Translations under genes and position numbers: made by a program
Assembly: GCF_026250525.1 (NCBI RefSeq)
Contig: NZ_CP111053.1
Span: 62,001-126,000 of the forward strand
Length of the DNA stretch: 64,000 nt
Direction: 5' to 3'
Source: Chondrinema litorale
GTDB lineage: Bacteria; Bacteroidota; Bacteroidia; Cytophagales; Flammeovirgaceae
Part shown: positions 45,279 to 54,066 of the stretch, piece by piece
Numbering within the stretch: position 1 is the first letter of the stretch
How the letters are laid out: every line of letters starts with the position of its first letter
The notes under the pieces: generated by a model
The model's input: only the letters and a program-made list of their open reading frames with translations
Databases searched by the model: none
What the model was told of the DNA's origin: nothing

Positions 45279-46235
45279 TTAACTCAAAGCATTTCTGCAA
45301 TAGTCGATACAACGGGCAACTTCTTTTACTGCGTTGGAATCTTCGGGAATTGCGTATTCTAGCTCTATGGTCGCCATAAACTTGTACTTTTCTTTCTTCA
45401 TTAATTGCAGCACTTCGATAATTGGCGTATCTCCTTGTCCCCAAGGCAGATTATCACCATTGTTCTTTTTGCGGTCTTTAACATGCATGCTTAAAATGCG
45501 ATCGTGGTGTTTTTTAATAAGAGGAATCGGCGAATTGTTGGTTCCTGCCACATAATGACCAATATCCAGATTTATCGCATTGTATTTTGAGTAATTGAGC
45601 GCATCGTCCCAACTGTTAAAATCAACTTTTGCGTGGTTGTGGTAACCAATTAAGCTTTTATGCTTATCTGCATATGGTGCTAATTTCTTTACAGATTCGT
45701 CTGAGCGTTCGAGTGTGATGCCTTTTGCTCCTAATGTTTTTGCCACTTTAAAACTATAATCGATCTCTTCGGGACTCATTCGATCGAGTGGGAATTTGGC
45801 AATTTCTATATTGATGCCCTCATTGTTAAACTTCTTGCGCAGTTCTTTAAACTTATCCATTGGAGCGGCTAATCTCCATGCTTTTAACTCTTCGGCATGT
45901 TTGGCTCTTTCTGCCTTTTCTACATCTGAAAGTGGGCCACGTTTCCAAGGTAATGGGGCAGGAGCACCAGCATAAGCCTCAATCGGGTCACCCATCAGTT
46001 CTACTGCTTTTAAATCTAATTCTGTGAGATAACCCAGTAAATCTTCGGCAGAACTTGGCATACTTCTAAAACTGTAAGTAATTACACCAAGGTTAATTCC
46101 TTCTACTTTAGTAACAAATTGGGTGGCATTTGTAATTGAGGGAAAAGCTGAAGAGAACAGAAAGGCACCAGCACCTATGCCCGCTTTTGCCAGAAACTCA
46201 CGTCTGGCAAGCAATTGCTTTTTATCATTTTGCAT
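45279..46235 (-). CDS. Tat-exported sugar phosphate isomerase/epimerase-like TIM barrel
   Basis: 318 residues. Twin-arginine signal LARREFLAKAGIGAGAFLFS. The barrel has LGVITYSFRSMPSSAEDLLG, an inserted basic loop (about 75-105), IGYHNHAKVDF near residue 195 with His, INLDIGHYVAG with Asp and His, SMHVKDRK and FMATIELEYAIPE with the last metal-binding Glu. First gene of the minus-strand sugar operon. It is a second exported epimerase, related to the one at 33291. Confidence 0.88.
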   Translation of the reverse strand: MQNDKKQLLARREFLAKAGIGAGAFLFSSAFPSITNATQFVTKVEGINLGVITYSFRSMPSSAEDLLGYLTELDLKAVELMGDPIEAYAGAPAPLPWKRGPLSDVEKAERAKHAEELKAWRLAAPMDKFKELRKKFNNEGINIEIAKFPLDRMSPEEIDYSFKVAKTLGAKGITLERSDESVKKLAPYADKHKSLIGYHNHAKVDFNSWDDALNYSKYNAINLDIGHYVAGTNNSPIPLIKKHHDRILSMHVKDRKKNNGDNLPWGQGDTPIIEVLQLMKKEKYKFMATIELEYAIPEDSNAVKEVARCIDYCRNALS

Positions 46236-46400
46236 ATTTACATTATTTTGAATTCCAGAAGTTTATCTTCCAATGTGTATCTAATATACTAAAAAAGCCA
46301 GTGTTAAAAAGTACCCATATGGAATTAGAAAGCCGGGCTGGTTACTTAGAATACTGAAATGGGAAATTGAGGGAATAGATTTTAGATTCTCTAACAGGTT

Positions 46401-46931
46401 TTATTCCAGTGATTTTAATAGTTTTTGTAACTCAGCTTGTTTAAAAGCGAAATCTGATAGAGATAATGTATCGATTGTTGGAGTTTGGGTTGATAGTTTT
46501 TCTTGGTCTTCGGTACTTATTCTATTTGAGTTTATAAGTATTGATTTTGACTTTTTAATTCCGCTTTTTTCATCAGAGAAGTAGTAAGTACTTTCTACTA
46601 ATTGATATTGATTTTGTTGCTCTACGAGCCAATCTAGAGATGTTTCTTTTAAAAATATAAGCTGATTTTGATAAATGATGTATTCTTCTATCCACTGACC
46701 ATACTCTGCACTTTGATATTCATTTAACACTCTATAATCGCTTAATTCAGCATCACTGAAGACTATAATTTTTCCCCAGACATCTCCCGCTTCAAACTCC
46801 TTTACACTTTTCTCGATCAGTCTTTCTTTTAATTGACTAATTTGGCTTTCCCTTTTTTCAATCAAGTTTCCTTGAGCCAAAGTGCAAACTGGAATAAGCA
46901 AAATGATAAGGATGAATAATTTAGACTTCAA
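46401..46931 (-). CDS. Hypothetical secreted protein
   Basis: 176 residues with a signal peptide (LFILIILLIPVCTLAQG) and a mostly helical/beta mixed, charged mature part. The mature protein begins NLIEKRESQISQLKERLIEK. No family recognised. The gene is separated from the sugar operon by 165 bases and from the TlpA-like gene by 270 bases, so it is probably a single transcription unit. Confidence 0.65.
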   Translation of the reverse strand: MKSKLFILIILLIPVCTLAQGNLIEKRESQISQLKERLIEKSVKEFEAGDVWGKIIVFSDAELSDYRVLNEYQSAEYGQWIEEYIIYQNQLIFLKETSLDWLVEQQNQYQLVESTYYFSDEKSGIKKSKSILINSNRISTEDQEKLSTQTPTIDTLSLSDFAFKQAELQKLLKSLE

Positions 46932-47201
46932 AATTTGATTTATTAAAATTTATACTGCGAAGTTGTCTAAAATAAAAAATAACAAATTAATCTAGTTGAT
47001 TTATATATAATTTGGCATAATTACTAAAATTTGATTATTTGTTTTGTTAACTACTTTTCAAAATTCTACTTCCCTCAAATGATAGCTTTTTTTTCGAACT
47101 CGAAAATATAAGATTACAGGTCTTTTTGAGGAAAAGAATAATATTTTGGTTAAAAGCATTTTTACAGTATAACTACTTTAGACAACTTCTGCTTCATAAA
47201 G

Positions 47202-48431
47202 CTATTTTTTCTTATGAATCTCAAGTACTTCAATAGGTAATTTGTTTTCAGTTTGTTGTAGTTTTAAGCCATATTTAGCCAATACTTCATATAATGTTTC
47301 TGGTTTTTCATACTCCCATTCAAATTCAATATCATATTTACCATCTAAACCAGTTCTGTCTGCAACGATGATATTTTGCATATTTTCTAAATACAATATC
47401 AGCTTTTTTAACTTCTGATTCCTTCCTATATACTCATCTCCCCTAAACTCAAAATGTTCTTTGCTATTAGATTCTTGAAGTACATTATTGGTAATAGTTA
47501 ATACATGAGAAGCCAAACTATCTACAGATTTTTCAGCATATATTTCAAAATTATTATTCATAAAATCTATAGCAGTTTCATTTATTTTATCTTCAAGTTC
47601 TGGAGATACTTCTATGCTAAAAATATATCTGTTACTAGAGTTAGAGTAAGTAAAATCTGATTCCTTTAATCCATCTTTAAAAATTAGCCTTTTATAACTT
47701 GTTATTTCAAAGATATCTTGAAATATACTAGGCAATGTATAATTACTATAAACAAAACCATTTAATTTTCCTTCTGCATTTTTTAGAGGTTGGCCATATT
47801 GCCTTGATGAACTATCATATGATTTGAATTCGATTTTCTTTTCTTTATCAACTTTTTCTATTAATAATATTGATTCAGAAATTTCTTCTTTGGGTAAACT
47901 CAAAGGTTTATCTGCTATCAATTCCTCAATAATATCAGTATTTATATTGAATGGTGACGTTATCCCTTTAATTACTCCATTTTTACCAATTAAAACTGAA
48001 TGAGGGATCGTATTAAAAGGCATCATTTTAAAAAAAGTTGAATCACTAATTATTGGAAGCTTTGAGTTAGTATTTTCTATATATTTTAAAAGCCTTTTCT
48101 TGTCCTCAGGAGATACAGTAATAATATCTATTTCATTTTGGTATTCTTCTTTGAGACTATCTAACTTTTTCATTGCAGGTAAGCACGACCCACACCAAGT
48201 TGCCCATAGTTCTATTATTACTGGTTTTTCATCGGAATTTAAAAGAGAAAATGAAGTATTAGTGCTGTTTAATACCTCTTCAAAAACATAATCTGGTACC
48301 TTTTCCCCAACATTAATGATTGGTAGATTCTCAGTTAAAATGCTGTTATTGGGTTTTTCATTTGAACAAGAAATGAATGAAAACAATAAGATTGTGTATC
48401 CAAATGCGTAGATAAAATTAAGTCTTTTCAA
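47202..48431 (-). CDS. TlpA-like thioredoxin lipoprotein with C-terminal DUF3738 domain
   Basis: 409 residues. Lipoprotein signal ending LFSFISC. A TlpA/ResA-like redoxin (about 40-175) has IIELWATWCGSCLPAMKKL with the CGSC active site and VSPEDKKRL. The C-terminal half matches DUF3738 (TIGR03435): VADRTGLDGKYDIEFEWEY and LAKYGLKLQQTENKLPIEVL. Redoxin-DUF3738 proteins are exported proteins of unknown role found in Bacteroidota and Acidobacteria. Probably a periplasmic thiol reductase attached to a binding domain. Confidence 0.85.
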   Translation of the reverse strand: MKRLNFIYAFGYTILLFSFISCSNEKPNNSILTENLPIINVGEKVPDYVFEEVLNSTNTSFSLLNSDEKPVIIELWATWCGSCLPAMKKLDSLKEEYQNEIDIITVSPEDKKRLLKYIENTNSKLPIISDSTFFKMMPFNTIPHSVLIGKNGVIKGITSPFNINTDIIEELIADKPLSLPKEEISESILLIEKVDKEKKIEFKSYDSSSRQYGQPLKNAEGKLNGFVYSNYTLPSIFQDIFEITSYKRLIFKDGLKESDFTYSNSSNRYIFSIEVSPELEDKINETAIDFMNNNFEIYAEKSVDSLASHVLTITNNVLQESNSKEHFEFRGDEYIGRNQKLKKLILYLENMQNIIVADRTGLDGKYDIEFEWEYEKPETLYEVLAKYGLKLQQTENKLPIEVLEIHKKK

Positions 48432-48502
48432 AATTTATATTTTTAATTATAAACACTTACGCCTTCATAATGCTTTACTTAGAAAAAGGTACACATATCT
48501 AT

Positions 48503-48510
48503 TAATATTA
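48503..48510 (+). repeat. Target-site duplication, left copy (IS copy 2)
   Basis: TAATATTA before the element; the right-hand copy at 49512-49519 is TAATATTT, so seven of eight bases match. Confidence 0.6.
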
Positions 48511-49511
48511 AATGATTATCCGTAAAGCTACCACAAAGTAAATAGGGTATGGTCTGCGCTTCGAAATTAGCTCAAAAACAGGTCATTATGGATAGTATTA
48601 TTGAATTCATGTAAGCGTACCGCAATGAGCAGGTATGCCGTGAGCGTTTCAAGGAAATCAGGGATAAAGCAGGTGTTTGTTGCAAGAAATGCGGTAGCCA
48701 AGAGCATTACTGGCTAAATAGCAAGCAGATGTACCAATGCAAGTCATGCAGTTTTAGGACAGGCCTCCGCAGTGGCACCATCATGGAAGCTTCCAAACTT
48801 CCGTTTCGCTACTGGTTCGTTGCTATCTGGCTGATGGGCTGTAGCAAGAAAGGTTCTTCTGCCTGTAATGTGCAGAGGCAGCTCAATCATAAGCGCTATG
48901 AACCTATCTGGGCAATGATGCACAAAATACGCTCTGCGATGGGCCAACGGGACAACCACTACTTGCTGGGAGGCAATATTGAGGTAGACGAAGGGTTCTT
49001 TGAAACACTAGTACCCGAGGGGCAGAAGGAAGAGGAGAGAAAGCGGGGAAGGGGGAGCCAGAAGCAGACCATGGCGATGGTCTTTGCACAGACAGAGGTG
49101 GTGCTACAGCCTAAAAAACACCGCCCTTCTAAAAGGTGCAAGCTGTATGCGCTGATTTTACAGTAGAAACTGCTAGAAATACGATTACCCGGCATGTTGC
49201 CCAGAATGCCAAGATGATTACAGATGGCTATTCAACCTATCAGTCACTGGCAGGAGAGTTCGAGATGGATGTGGAAAAAGTGCCCTCAAAACAGGCCCAT
49301 ATCAAACTACCTTGGGTACATACAGCCATTGGGAATGCAAAGAAAGTCCTACAAGGGATATATCAGCATACAAGGCCAGGGTATCTACAGAATTATCTAG
49401 ATGAGTTCTGTTACAAACTCAATAGAAGATACTTTGAAAATGATATTTTTGACAGAATATTAATTGCTTGTACGCTCACTTGAGCTTGTGGTAAGAATAC
49501 GGATAATCATT
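48511..49511 (+). mobile_element. IS1595-family insertion sequence, copy 2
   Basis: 1001 bp, the same inverted repeats as copy 1 and only a handful of base differences apart from a 13-bp deletion (bases after AAAAGGTGCAAG at about 49142), which exactly accounts for the length difference from copy 1. The 8-bp flanks (TAATATTA/TAATATTT) differ from those of copy 1, so it is a separate insertion event. Confidence 0.92.
48549..49483 (+). pseudogene. IS1595-family transposase with TAA at codon 22 and a frameshift
   Basis: TAA at 48612-48614 replaces the GAA codon of copy 1, and the 13-bp deletion near 49142 shifts the frame in the middle of the catalytic domain. The second half (ITDGYSTY ... YLDEFCYKLNRR) continues in another frame to 49483. 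Where copy 1 has its TAG, this copy reads CAG. Certainly inactive. Confidence 0.92.
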
Positions 49512-49519
49512 TAATATTT
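49512..49519 (+). repeat. Target-site duplication, right copy (IS copy 2)
   Basis: TAATATTT, differing only in the last base from the left flank. Confidence 0.6.
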
Positions 49520-49529
49520 TAAAAATTAA

Positions 49530-50063
49530 TCATTTCAATTCCATTACATCAGTAGTTTGACTTGCTTTAGATGTTTTCCATAGGTATAAGTAATATTCAT
49601 CATCACCCTCTAAACCATCTTTGCTTATAGAATCAAGATTTTTGTATAAGGTATAAAATCCATAAACCCCAGACTCTAAAGGAATGCTTATTTCATCATC
49701 CATTGAGTTTATGTATAGAATATTTGCAGTAACTTTTATCTCCGATTCATTTACTATATCCCAATTATCTAAGTTAATTTCTGGTTTTTCGGGATATATT
49801 TTAATGAAAAAAGGAACCGACATATTTCTCGCCGTACCAATTACGAATTCCTCCTTTTTTACTTGTAAAAGCCTTTTTAGTTCCTTCTCAGACCACTCTA
49901 CACCAAGTTCTTCACTTTCTAAAGTTGAAGCCGTTTGCATATAGATTTGAAAATAATCTGCAAAAACTTCTAATTTATATTCATCAATATTTCCCACACG
50001 CGGACTACACGAACTTCCTATTAAGAGTAAAATCAAACAATAGTTTGCACAAAACTTCCTCAT
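49530..50063 (-). CDS. Hypothetical lipoprotein
   Basis: 177 residues. Lipoprotein signal ending LLLIGSSC. The mature part is mixed alpha/beta with a stretch (EIKVTANILYINSMDDEISI) suggesting a beta-sandwich. No family recognised. The gene start lies in a 43-base segment that is duplicated at 51150-51192, upstream of the propeller gene. IS copy 2 inserted 11 bases beyond its stop codon. Confidence 0.65.
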   Translation of the reverse strand: MRKFCANYCLILLLIGSSCSPRVGNIDEYKLEVFADYFQIYMQTASTLESEELGVEWSEKELKRLLQVKKEEFVIGTARNMSVPFFIKIYPEKPEINLDNWDIVNESEIKVTANILYINSMDDEISIPLESGVYGFYTLYKNLDSISKDGLEGDDEYYLYLWKTSKASQTTDVMELK

Positions 50064-50081
50064 TCTATAAAAGATTCAAAA
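50039..50081 (-). repeat. 43-base duplicated gene-start segment, copy A
   Basis: Differs from 51150-51192 at only three of 43 positions. It covers the first codons (MRKFCANY) and the bases just upstream of the lipoprotein gene at 49530. Confidence 0.8.
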
Positions 50082-50082
50082 T

Positions 50083-51144
50083 CTATATTTCAAATTGTAT
50101 AATTTTTCCCTCAAGTGCAGAAAACCCATAAATAATATTATTATTAGAATTTTTTGAAATACATGTTACTGCTTCGCTAAGTTTATAACCCTTTACAAAA
50201 TTTCCCTCCCAATCAAAAATGAGTAGTTTGTCAGAATAAGTTATACTTCCGGTATTACCTTTAGTTACTACTTTTCCAGAATATAAGGTATAAATATAAT
50301 CTGCATCAACATCTATAGACCGAAAACCCATTTGATTACCTCCTTTTATTGCACTGCCATAGCCACCCCCAGCTCTATCGGCTACATATTTTACAGTTCC
50401 ATATCGCAACGATTTCTCTTTTATCAAACTATTCTTATCAATTGAATAAATCTCCAAAAACGGTGTATTAGAACAAACCCAAACCATTTTTTTATCGATA
50501 ATTCTCATTTGTCCTTGATAGGCCAATGCTTTAAATATATTTTCATTTTTGTCACTATTATCAAAATCAAAAACATTTTCTGAATCATAGTTAAACTTGT
50601 TGTCTTCTACATTAAAAGTTGCAAACCTGTAAGTAGATTCAAATACTCCAGAACCAATAAAAGTATTTTTATTTCCAGAAATATATTTAAACCCTTCCTT
50701 AAAACTAGTGGTAATTTTAGTAGGTAAGTAATTCCCTTTTCGCGCGATACATGAGTCTAAATTAAAAGCAAAAACAGCTTTATGTATGAAATCATATAAT
50801 TCAAAACATTTCGCACAATGTTTACTTTTTACTAAAGTCATGGGCATTATCAACTCATTTGGACCTTTGCCATTAGTACCAGTTCTAATAATTTCATTAG
50901 TGCGCAAATCTAGAATTGTTACAAACTCATCTTGTGCTTGATCTAAAGCTATTATGCATGAGTCCATAAATATTTGCTGATAAACTGCCCCGAAGATGAG
51001 CTTTTGGTTAAATTCTTCTGAAAATGTAGCTTCACATTTTACATTCTCTAATTTAAAATTATCAAACTGATTTTTATGTTCTGAGCTTTCGGTGCAACTT
51101 ATAACTAAACTGATTAGAAGTGTATAAAGACTAATTTTTTTCAT
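50083..51144 (-). CDS. 6-bladed beta-propeller lipoprotein
   Basis: 353 residues. Lipoprotein signal ending SLVISC. The mature part has the look of the BF2222-type six-bladed propeller family: DQAQDEFVTILDLRTNEIIR with TGTNGKGPNEL near residue 90, DFIHKAVFAFNLDS, and a final LLIFDWEGNFVKGYKLSEAV and NIIYGFSALEGKIIQFEI. The GKGPNEL motif is characteristic. Ligand unknown; these proteins are common surface or periplasmic lipoproteins in Bacteroidota. Confidence 0.8.
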   Translation of the reverse strand: MKKISLYTLLISLVISCTESSEHKNQFDNFKLENVKCEATFSEEFNQKLIFGAVYQQIFMDSCIIALDQAQDEFVTILDLRTNEIIRTGTNGKGPNELIMPMTLVKSKHCAKCFELYDFIHKAVFAFNLDSCIARKGNYLPTKITTSFKEGFKYISGNKNTFIGSGVFESTYRFATFNVEDNKFNYDSENVFDFDNSDKNENIFKALAYQGQMRIIDKKMVWVCSNTPFLEIYSIDKNSLIKEKSLRYGTVKYVADRAGGGYGSAIKGGNQMGFRSIDVDADYIYTLYSGKVVTKGNTGSITYSDKLLIFDWEGNFVKGYKLSEAVTCISKNSNNNIIYGFSALEGKIIQFEI

Positions 51145-51149
51145 AAGTG

Positions 51150-51192
51150 AATAGTTTGCTCAAACTTTCCTCATTCTATAAAAGATTCAAAA
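51150..51192 (-). repeat. 43-base duplicated gene-start segment, copy B
   Basis: Near copy of 50039-50081. Here the ATG is followed by an early in-frame stop (MRKV then TGA), so only the start of the duplicated gene survives, immediately ahead of the propeller gene start codon. Confidence 0.8.
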
Positions 51193-51350
51193 CAATCGTA
51201 GTTTTTTTGCTTGTATATTTTACCTTCTTTTATCTGATAGAATTGAGCAAAATTGGCTTTCATTTTCAGTTAAATCTCTATCATTCATTTTATTTGATGC
51301 TATCGGATGTGAAATATCATTATTTATACTAAAATATGATTAATTTCTAA

Positions 51351-51632
51351 TTATCCGAAACTGAAAATATAAATACATTAGAATCAATTGAGGAAACAAG
51401 AACTGCTTTTCAACTTGCTATAAAAGAAAACAGGTTTGATGACTTAAGACTGTATAGAATTAAAGATGTTAAATCTTTGACTCCAGATTGTGGAGTTTGG
51501 GAACCATTTAAAAAAGTAAGAGATATTCTAACTGGAAAATTAAAATTACATTATGACAGTTTAGTAAGACCTACAGAAACAATTACTGTAAGCTATATTA
51601 AAGCTTATGATTTTGGAATGAGCTATACTTGA
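51351..51632 (+). pseudogene. Startless coding fragment
   Basis: A 93-codon open frame between stops with protein-like content (TRTAFQLAIKENRFDDLRLY, then VKSLTPDCGVWEPFKKVRDI and so on) but no usable start codon. The frame is intact to a TGA. It looks like the C-terminal part of a gene whose 5' end was lost, possibly in the same rearrangement that left the duplicated segment nearby. Family not recognised. Confidence 0.4.
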
Positions 51633-51656
51633 GGAGTATACTTTTTCAACTTTTAT

Positions 51657-52133
51657 TCAATTCAGAAATAGAACATACAATATCAGTAGAACCATAATAA
51701 CTGTTAGCCCTAAGGAGTGGTCTCTTACACTTTTTGACTTAGAAACAAGTGTTATGGTTGATGCAATTATTAGTAATATAGGATAAAAGTAGAGGCCTCT
51801 ATTAATCCCATATTCTGGTGGAACAATCTTATATTCGTCATTAAAAGGAACTTTAAACGCCATCACTTGATAAAAAATCATTGTTGACAATATGTCTAAG
51901 CTATCCAATCCGTATATATGACTTGCAAGAGAACGATGGACAACAATAGTCTTATACCCGATATCAACTTTAGTTACACGTTCACCCCCTCCATAACGAC
52001 CAGCATTAATTGAGTCGCCATACATTTTTTCTAATTTGGCAGTTCTCCAAACTTTTAGAAGTTCACAATCGACAATTATGCTTACCCCAAAAAGCAGCGA
52101 AACTAAGCAGAAAAGCTTTAGTTTTGAGTTCAT
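51657..52133 (-). CDS. Hypothetical membrane protein
   Basis: 158 residues. One hydrophobic helix at the N-terminus (about 5-22) and two near the C-terminus (about 114-131 and 140-157), with a 90-residue exposed domain between them. The exposed part includes GDSINAGRYGGGERVTKVDI. No family recognised. It belongs to a run of small minus-strand genes. Confidence 0.55.
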   Translation of the reverse strand: MNSKLKLFCLVSLLFGVSIIVDCELLKVWRTAKLEKMYGDSINAGRYGGGERVTKVDIGYKTIVVHRSLASHIYGLDSLDILSTMIFYQVMAFKVPFNDEYKIVPPEYGINRGLYFYPILLIIASTITLVSKSKSVRDHSLGLTVIMVLLILYVLFLN

Positions 52134-52301
52134 AGCTGAAAAGTCATTTTTACAATTTAATGCTGTGCTACAAACGTCTAATTAAAAGTCTTTATACAAT
52201 TATTTCAATTATATATACTTAATAAAGGCCAAAGAATAGGCTCTTTACTTAACATAAACACAGTTAAGTGTTTTTTTTTAGATAGCTGATTATCAGAGAC
52301 T

Positions 52302-52880
52302 TTAATACAAAGAGTAACTAAAATACAATGTGCTTTTTCCATTAGATTCAATATCTAACAAACACAAGAATACCTGAGATGTCTCTGTATTGGACACAAA
52401 AAATTCTATAGCTTTATTGCTATCAGAAAAAGTTTTAGCCGATTCTAATTCTTGAAAATTAGAAATAATTTCAACAGAATATTGTTGAAAAAAATTACTG
52501 AGTATTAAACTATCAGGTGTATTTTCAAATTCAACTTCACAAGAATAACCTAATGGCTTATTTGGCAATATAAAATCATAGAAATTTATATCATGAATGG
52601 TTTCACCACTTTTTAAAACCTGTTTGATATGATTATCTGAAAAGTATTTAAATGTATAGTTCATCTTTACATTCTTTACCTTTTTACCTAAAATAGGCAT
52701 ATCTGTGGTCACTTGAGTAAATCCACTATTCAATAAATCATTTTCACTTATTTTACTACTTGGGCTAAACGGATTAGTAGAAATTACTTTCTTATTTTCA
52801 AGATTGTCCATCACAATAAAGTAGATATTCAAAACAATTGAAAACCCAAACAATATTTTAAAAATACAAGTAATTTTCAT
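52302..52880 (-). CDS. Hypothetical membrane-anchored protein
   Basis: 192 residues. An N-terminal hydrophobic anchor (about 7-24) and a soluble, beta-rich domain, presumably outside the cytoplasm. The start codon overlaps the stop of the preceding small gene (ATGA), so they are translationally coupled. No family recognised. Confidence 0.6.
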   Translation of the reverse strand: MKITCIFKILFGFSIVLNIYFIVMDNLENKKVISTNPFSPSSKISENDLLNSGFTQVTTDMPILGKKVKNVKMNYTFKYFSDNHIKQVLKSGETIHDINFYDFILPNKPLGYSCEVEFENTPDSLILSNFFQQYSVEIISNFQELESAKTFSDSNKAIEFFVSNTETSQVFLCLLDIESNGKSTLYFSYSLY

Positions 52881-53068
52881 TTGATTCTTGATAGCCAGAT
52901 TTCTTTCGCTTTTTTAAAGTTCTCCATGTCAATTTTATTCTTTTTGACAACAACAGAAGGTGTCTCGACTCCCAATATAGTATCTAAGTCTAGTTGCATC
53001 ACTTTTATGAATTTGGGGTTTATATGTTGAAGGTTGATTTCCATAAACTGAATGCGATTATTGGGCAT
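52877..53068 (-). CDS. Small hypothetical protein
   Basis: 63 residues from the ATG at 53068, which overlaps the end of the upstream gene by 11 bases; an ATG at 53044 (MEINLQHINPKF) is also possible. The longer frame upstream to 53128 lies inside the previous gene and is rejected. Basic, soluble, ends KAKEIWLSRIK. It could be an independent gene or the shifted tail of the upstream gene. Confidence 0.45.
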   Translation of the reverse strand: MPNNRIQFMEINLQHINPKFIKVMQLDLDTILGVETPSVVVKKNKIDMENFKKAKEIWLSRIK

Positions 53069-53531
53069 GTTTTTTACATAAATGATTATAATAATACGCC
53101 ACCTCAACAGTACATATAGATTGGTCATTAGATTTTAAATAAGGCCGTTTTGCTAAAGCATTTTTCCAAAGTTCAAATTGATGATCCAAATTCTCAAACT
53201 TATATGAATAATATGAGCCACCCCAACCACCAGATAGAAAAAAAGCGTAAGAAAAACTTTCATTACTTAATGTTTCTAAGTCAAAAATCATAAATTTAGA
53301 CTCATCTCCTAAGCCTATTATATTATTTTTTTCCAATTTTTGGATATGGTTTTGTAATATAATTATCCTATCTAAAGATGAAGCTCCAAAATATTTAATG
53401 ATACGTTTTTTTTCTTTTTTAAAATCGTCGTGTATAAAATATGTAGTACTATCTTTAACCGGCTGTACTTGTGCCAAAAGTTCAGCTTGAACCATAATTA
53501 TTATCAAACAAATCAATATTCTTTTATGCAT
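53058..53531 (-). CDS. Hypothetical secreted protein
   Basis: 157 residues with a signal peptide (ILICLIIIMVQAELLAQ). A mixed alpha/beta mature domain with FFLSGGWGGSYYSYKFENLD near residue 97. No family recognised. First gene of a coupled set of three on the minus strand (53531 to 52302). Confidence 0.6.
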   Translation of the reverse strand: MHKRILICLIIIMVQAELLAQVQPVKDSTTYFIHDDFKKEKKRIIKYFGASSLDRIIILQNHIQKLEKNNIIGLGDESKFMIFDLETLSNESFSYAFFLSGGWGGSYYSYKFENLDHQFELWKNALAKRPYLKSNDQSICTVEVAYYYNHLCKKHAQ

Positions 53532-53597
53532 CTAGTCTTGGTTTTCTAATACTTTTCACTGATTAATCAATCCTTGAAAATTGCTTAACCTAAATTA

Positions 53598-53879
53598 TTA
53601 TGAGACCAGTAATAATGTTAATTCTACTATTAAAACAATCGCTAAAAACGTTGGAATAGTTATTTTGTAGTCTTGTTTCACTTTATTCAATTTTACTATA
53701 ATTGAAATAAGTGTTGAGGGTGCTAAGATTAGTAAATTGATAATGAAAAGAACTTGATAAAATTCTTTCACATTATCTCTATACAAAATAGAGACTCCAA
53801 AATAAACCAAATTGTAAAAACAAACTTTGTTTAATTGATACAGTATATTATGAATTAATCCCTTAGTTGTTTGTTTCAT
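53598..53879 (-). CDS. Small hypothetical membrane protein
   Basis: 93 residues with three hydrophobic stretches (about 18-32, 40-58 and 72-92). No motif recognised. It sits 66 bases upstream of the secreted-protein gene on the same strand and diverges from the large gene at 54067. Confidence 0.5.
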   Translation of the reverse strand: MKQTTKGLIHNILYQLNKVCFYNLVYFGVSILYRDNVKEFYQVLFIINLLILAPSTLISIIVKLNKVKQDYKITIPTFLAIVLIVELTLLLVS

Positions 53880-54066
53880 CTCAAATATCCTTTTCCTTCT
53901 TCCAATTATAAACTTAACACCTTCACACTTATCCGTAAAAATACCTAACTGGATTCCGTGAAATTTTAATTCTCACAAAAATTAAAAAGTATAACATATT
54001 AAGATTTCCAAAATCTTATATTTTTGGCCCCCCAAAAAAAATCTTACACCAGTAAAAACACAAAAA

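Noticed and set aside
36157..49511. Composite transposon formed by the two IS copies carrying the sugar operon
   Set aside because: Each copy has its own target duplication (AATTATTT; TAATATTA/T) and the outer flanks do not match each other, so the copies inserted independently.
52877..53531. Single gene split by a frameshift
   Set aside because: The two frames overlap by 11 bases in a normal start/stop arrangement and the next junction also uses ATGA coupling, so two coupled genes are preferred, though a frameshift is not excluded.
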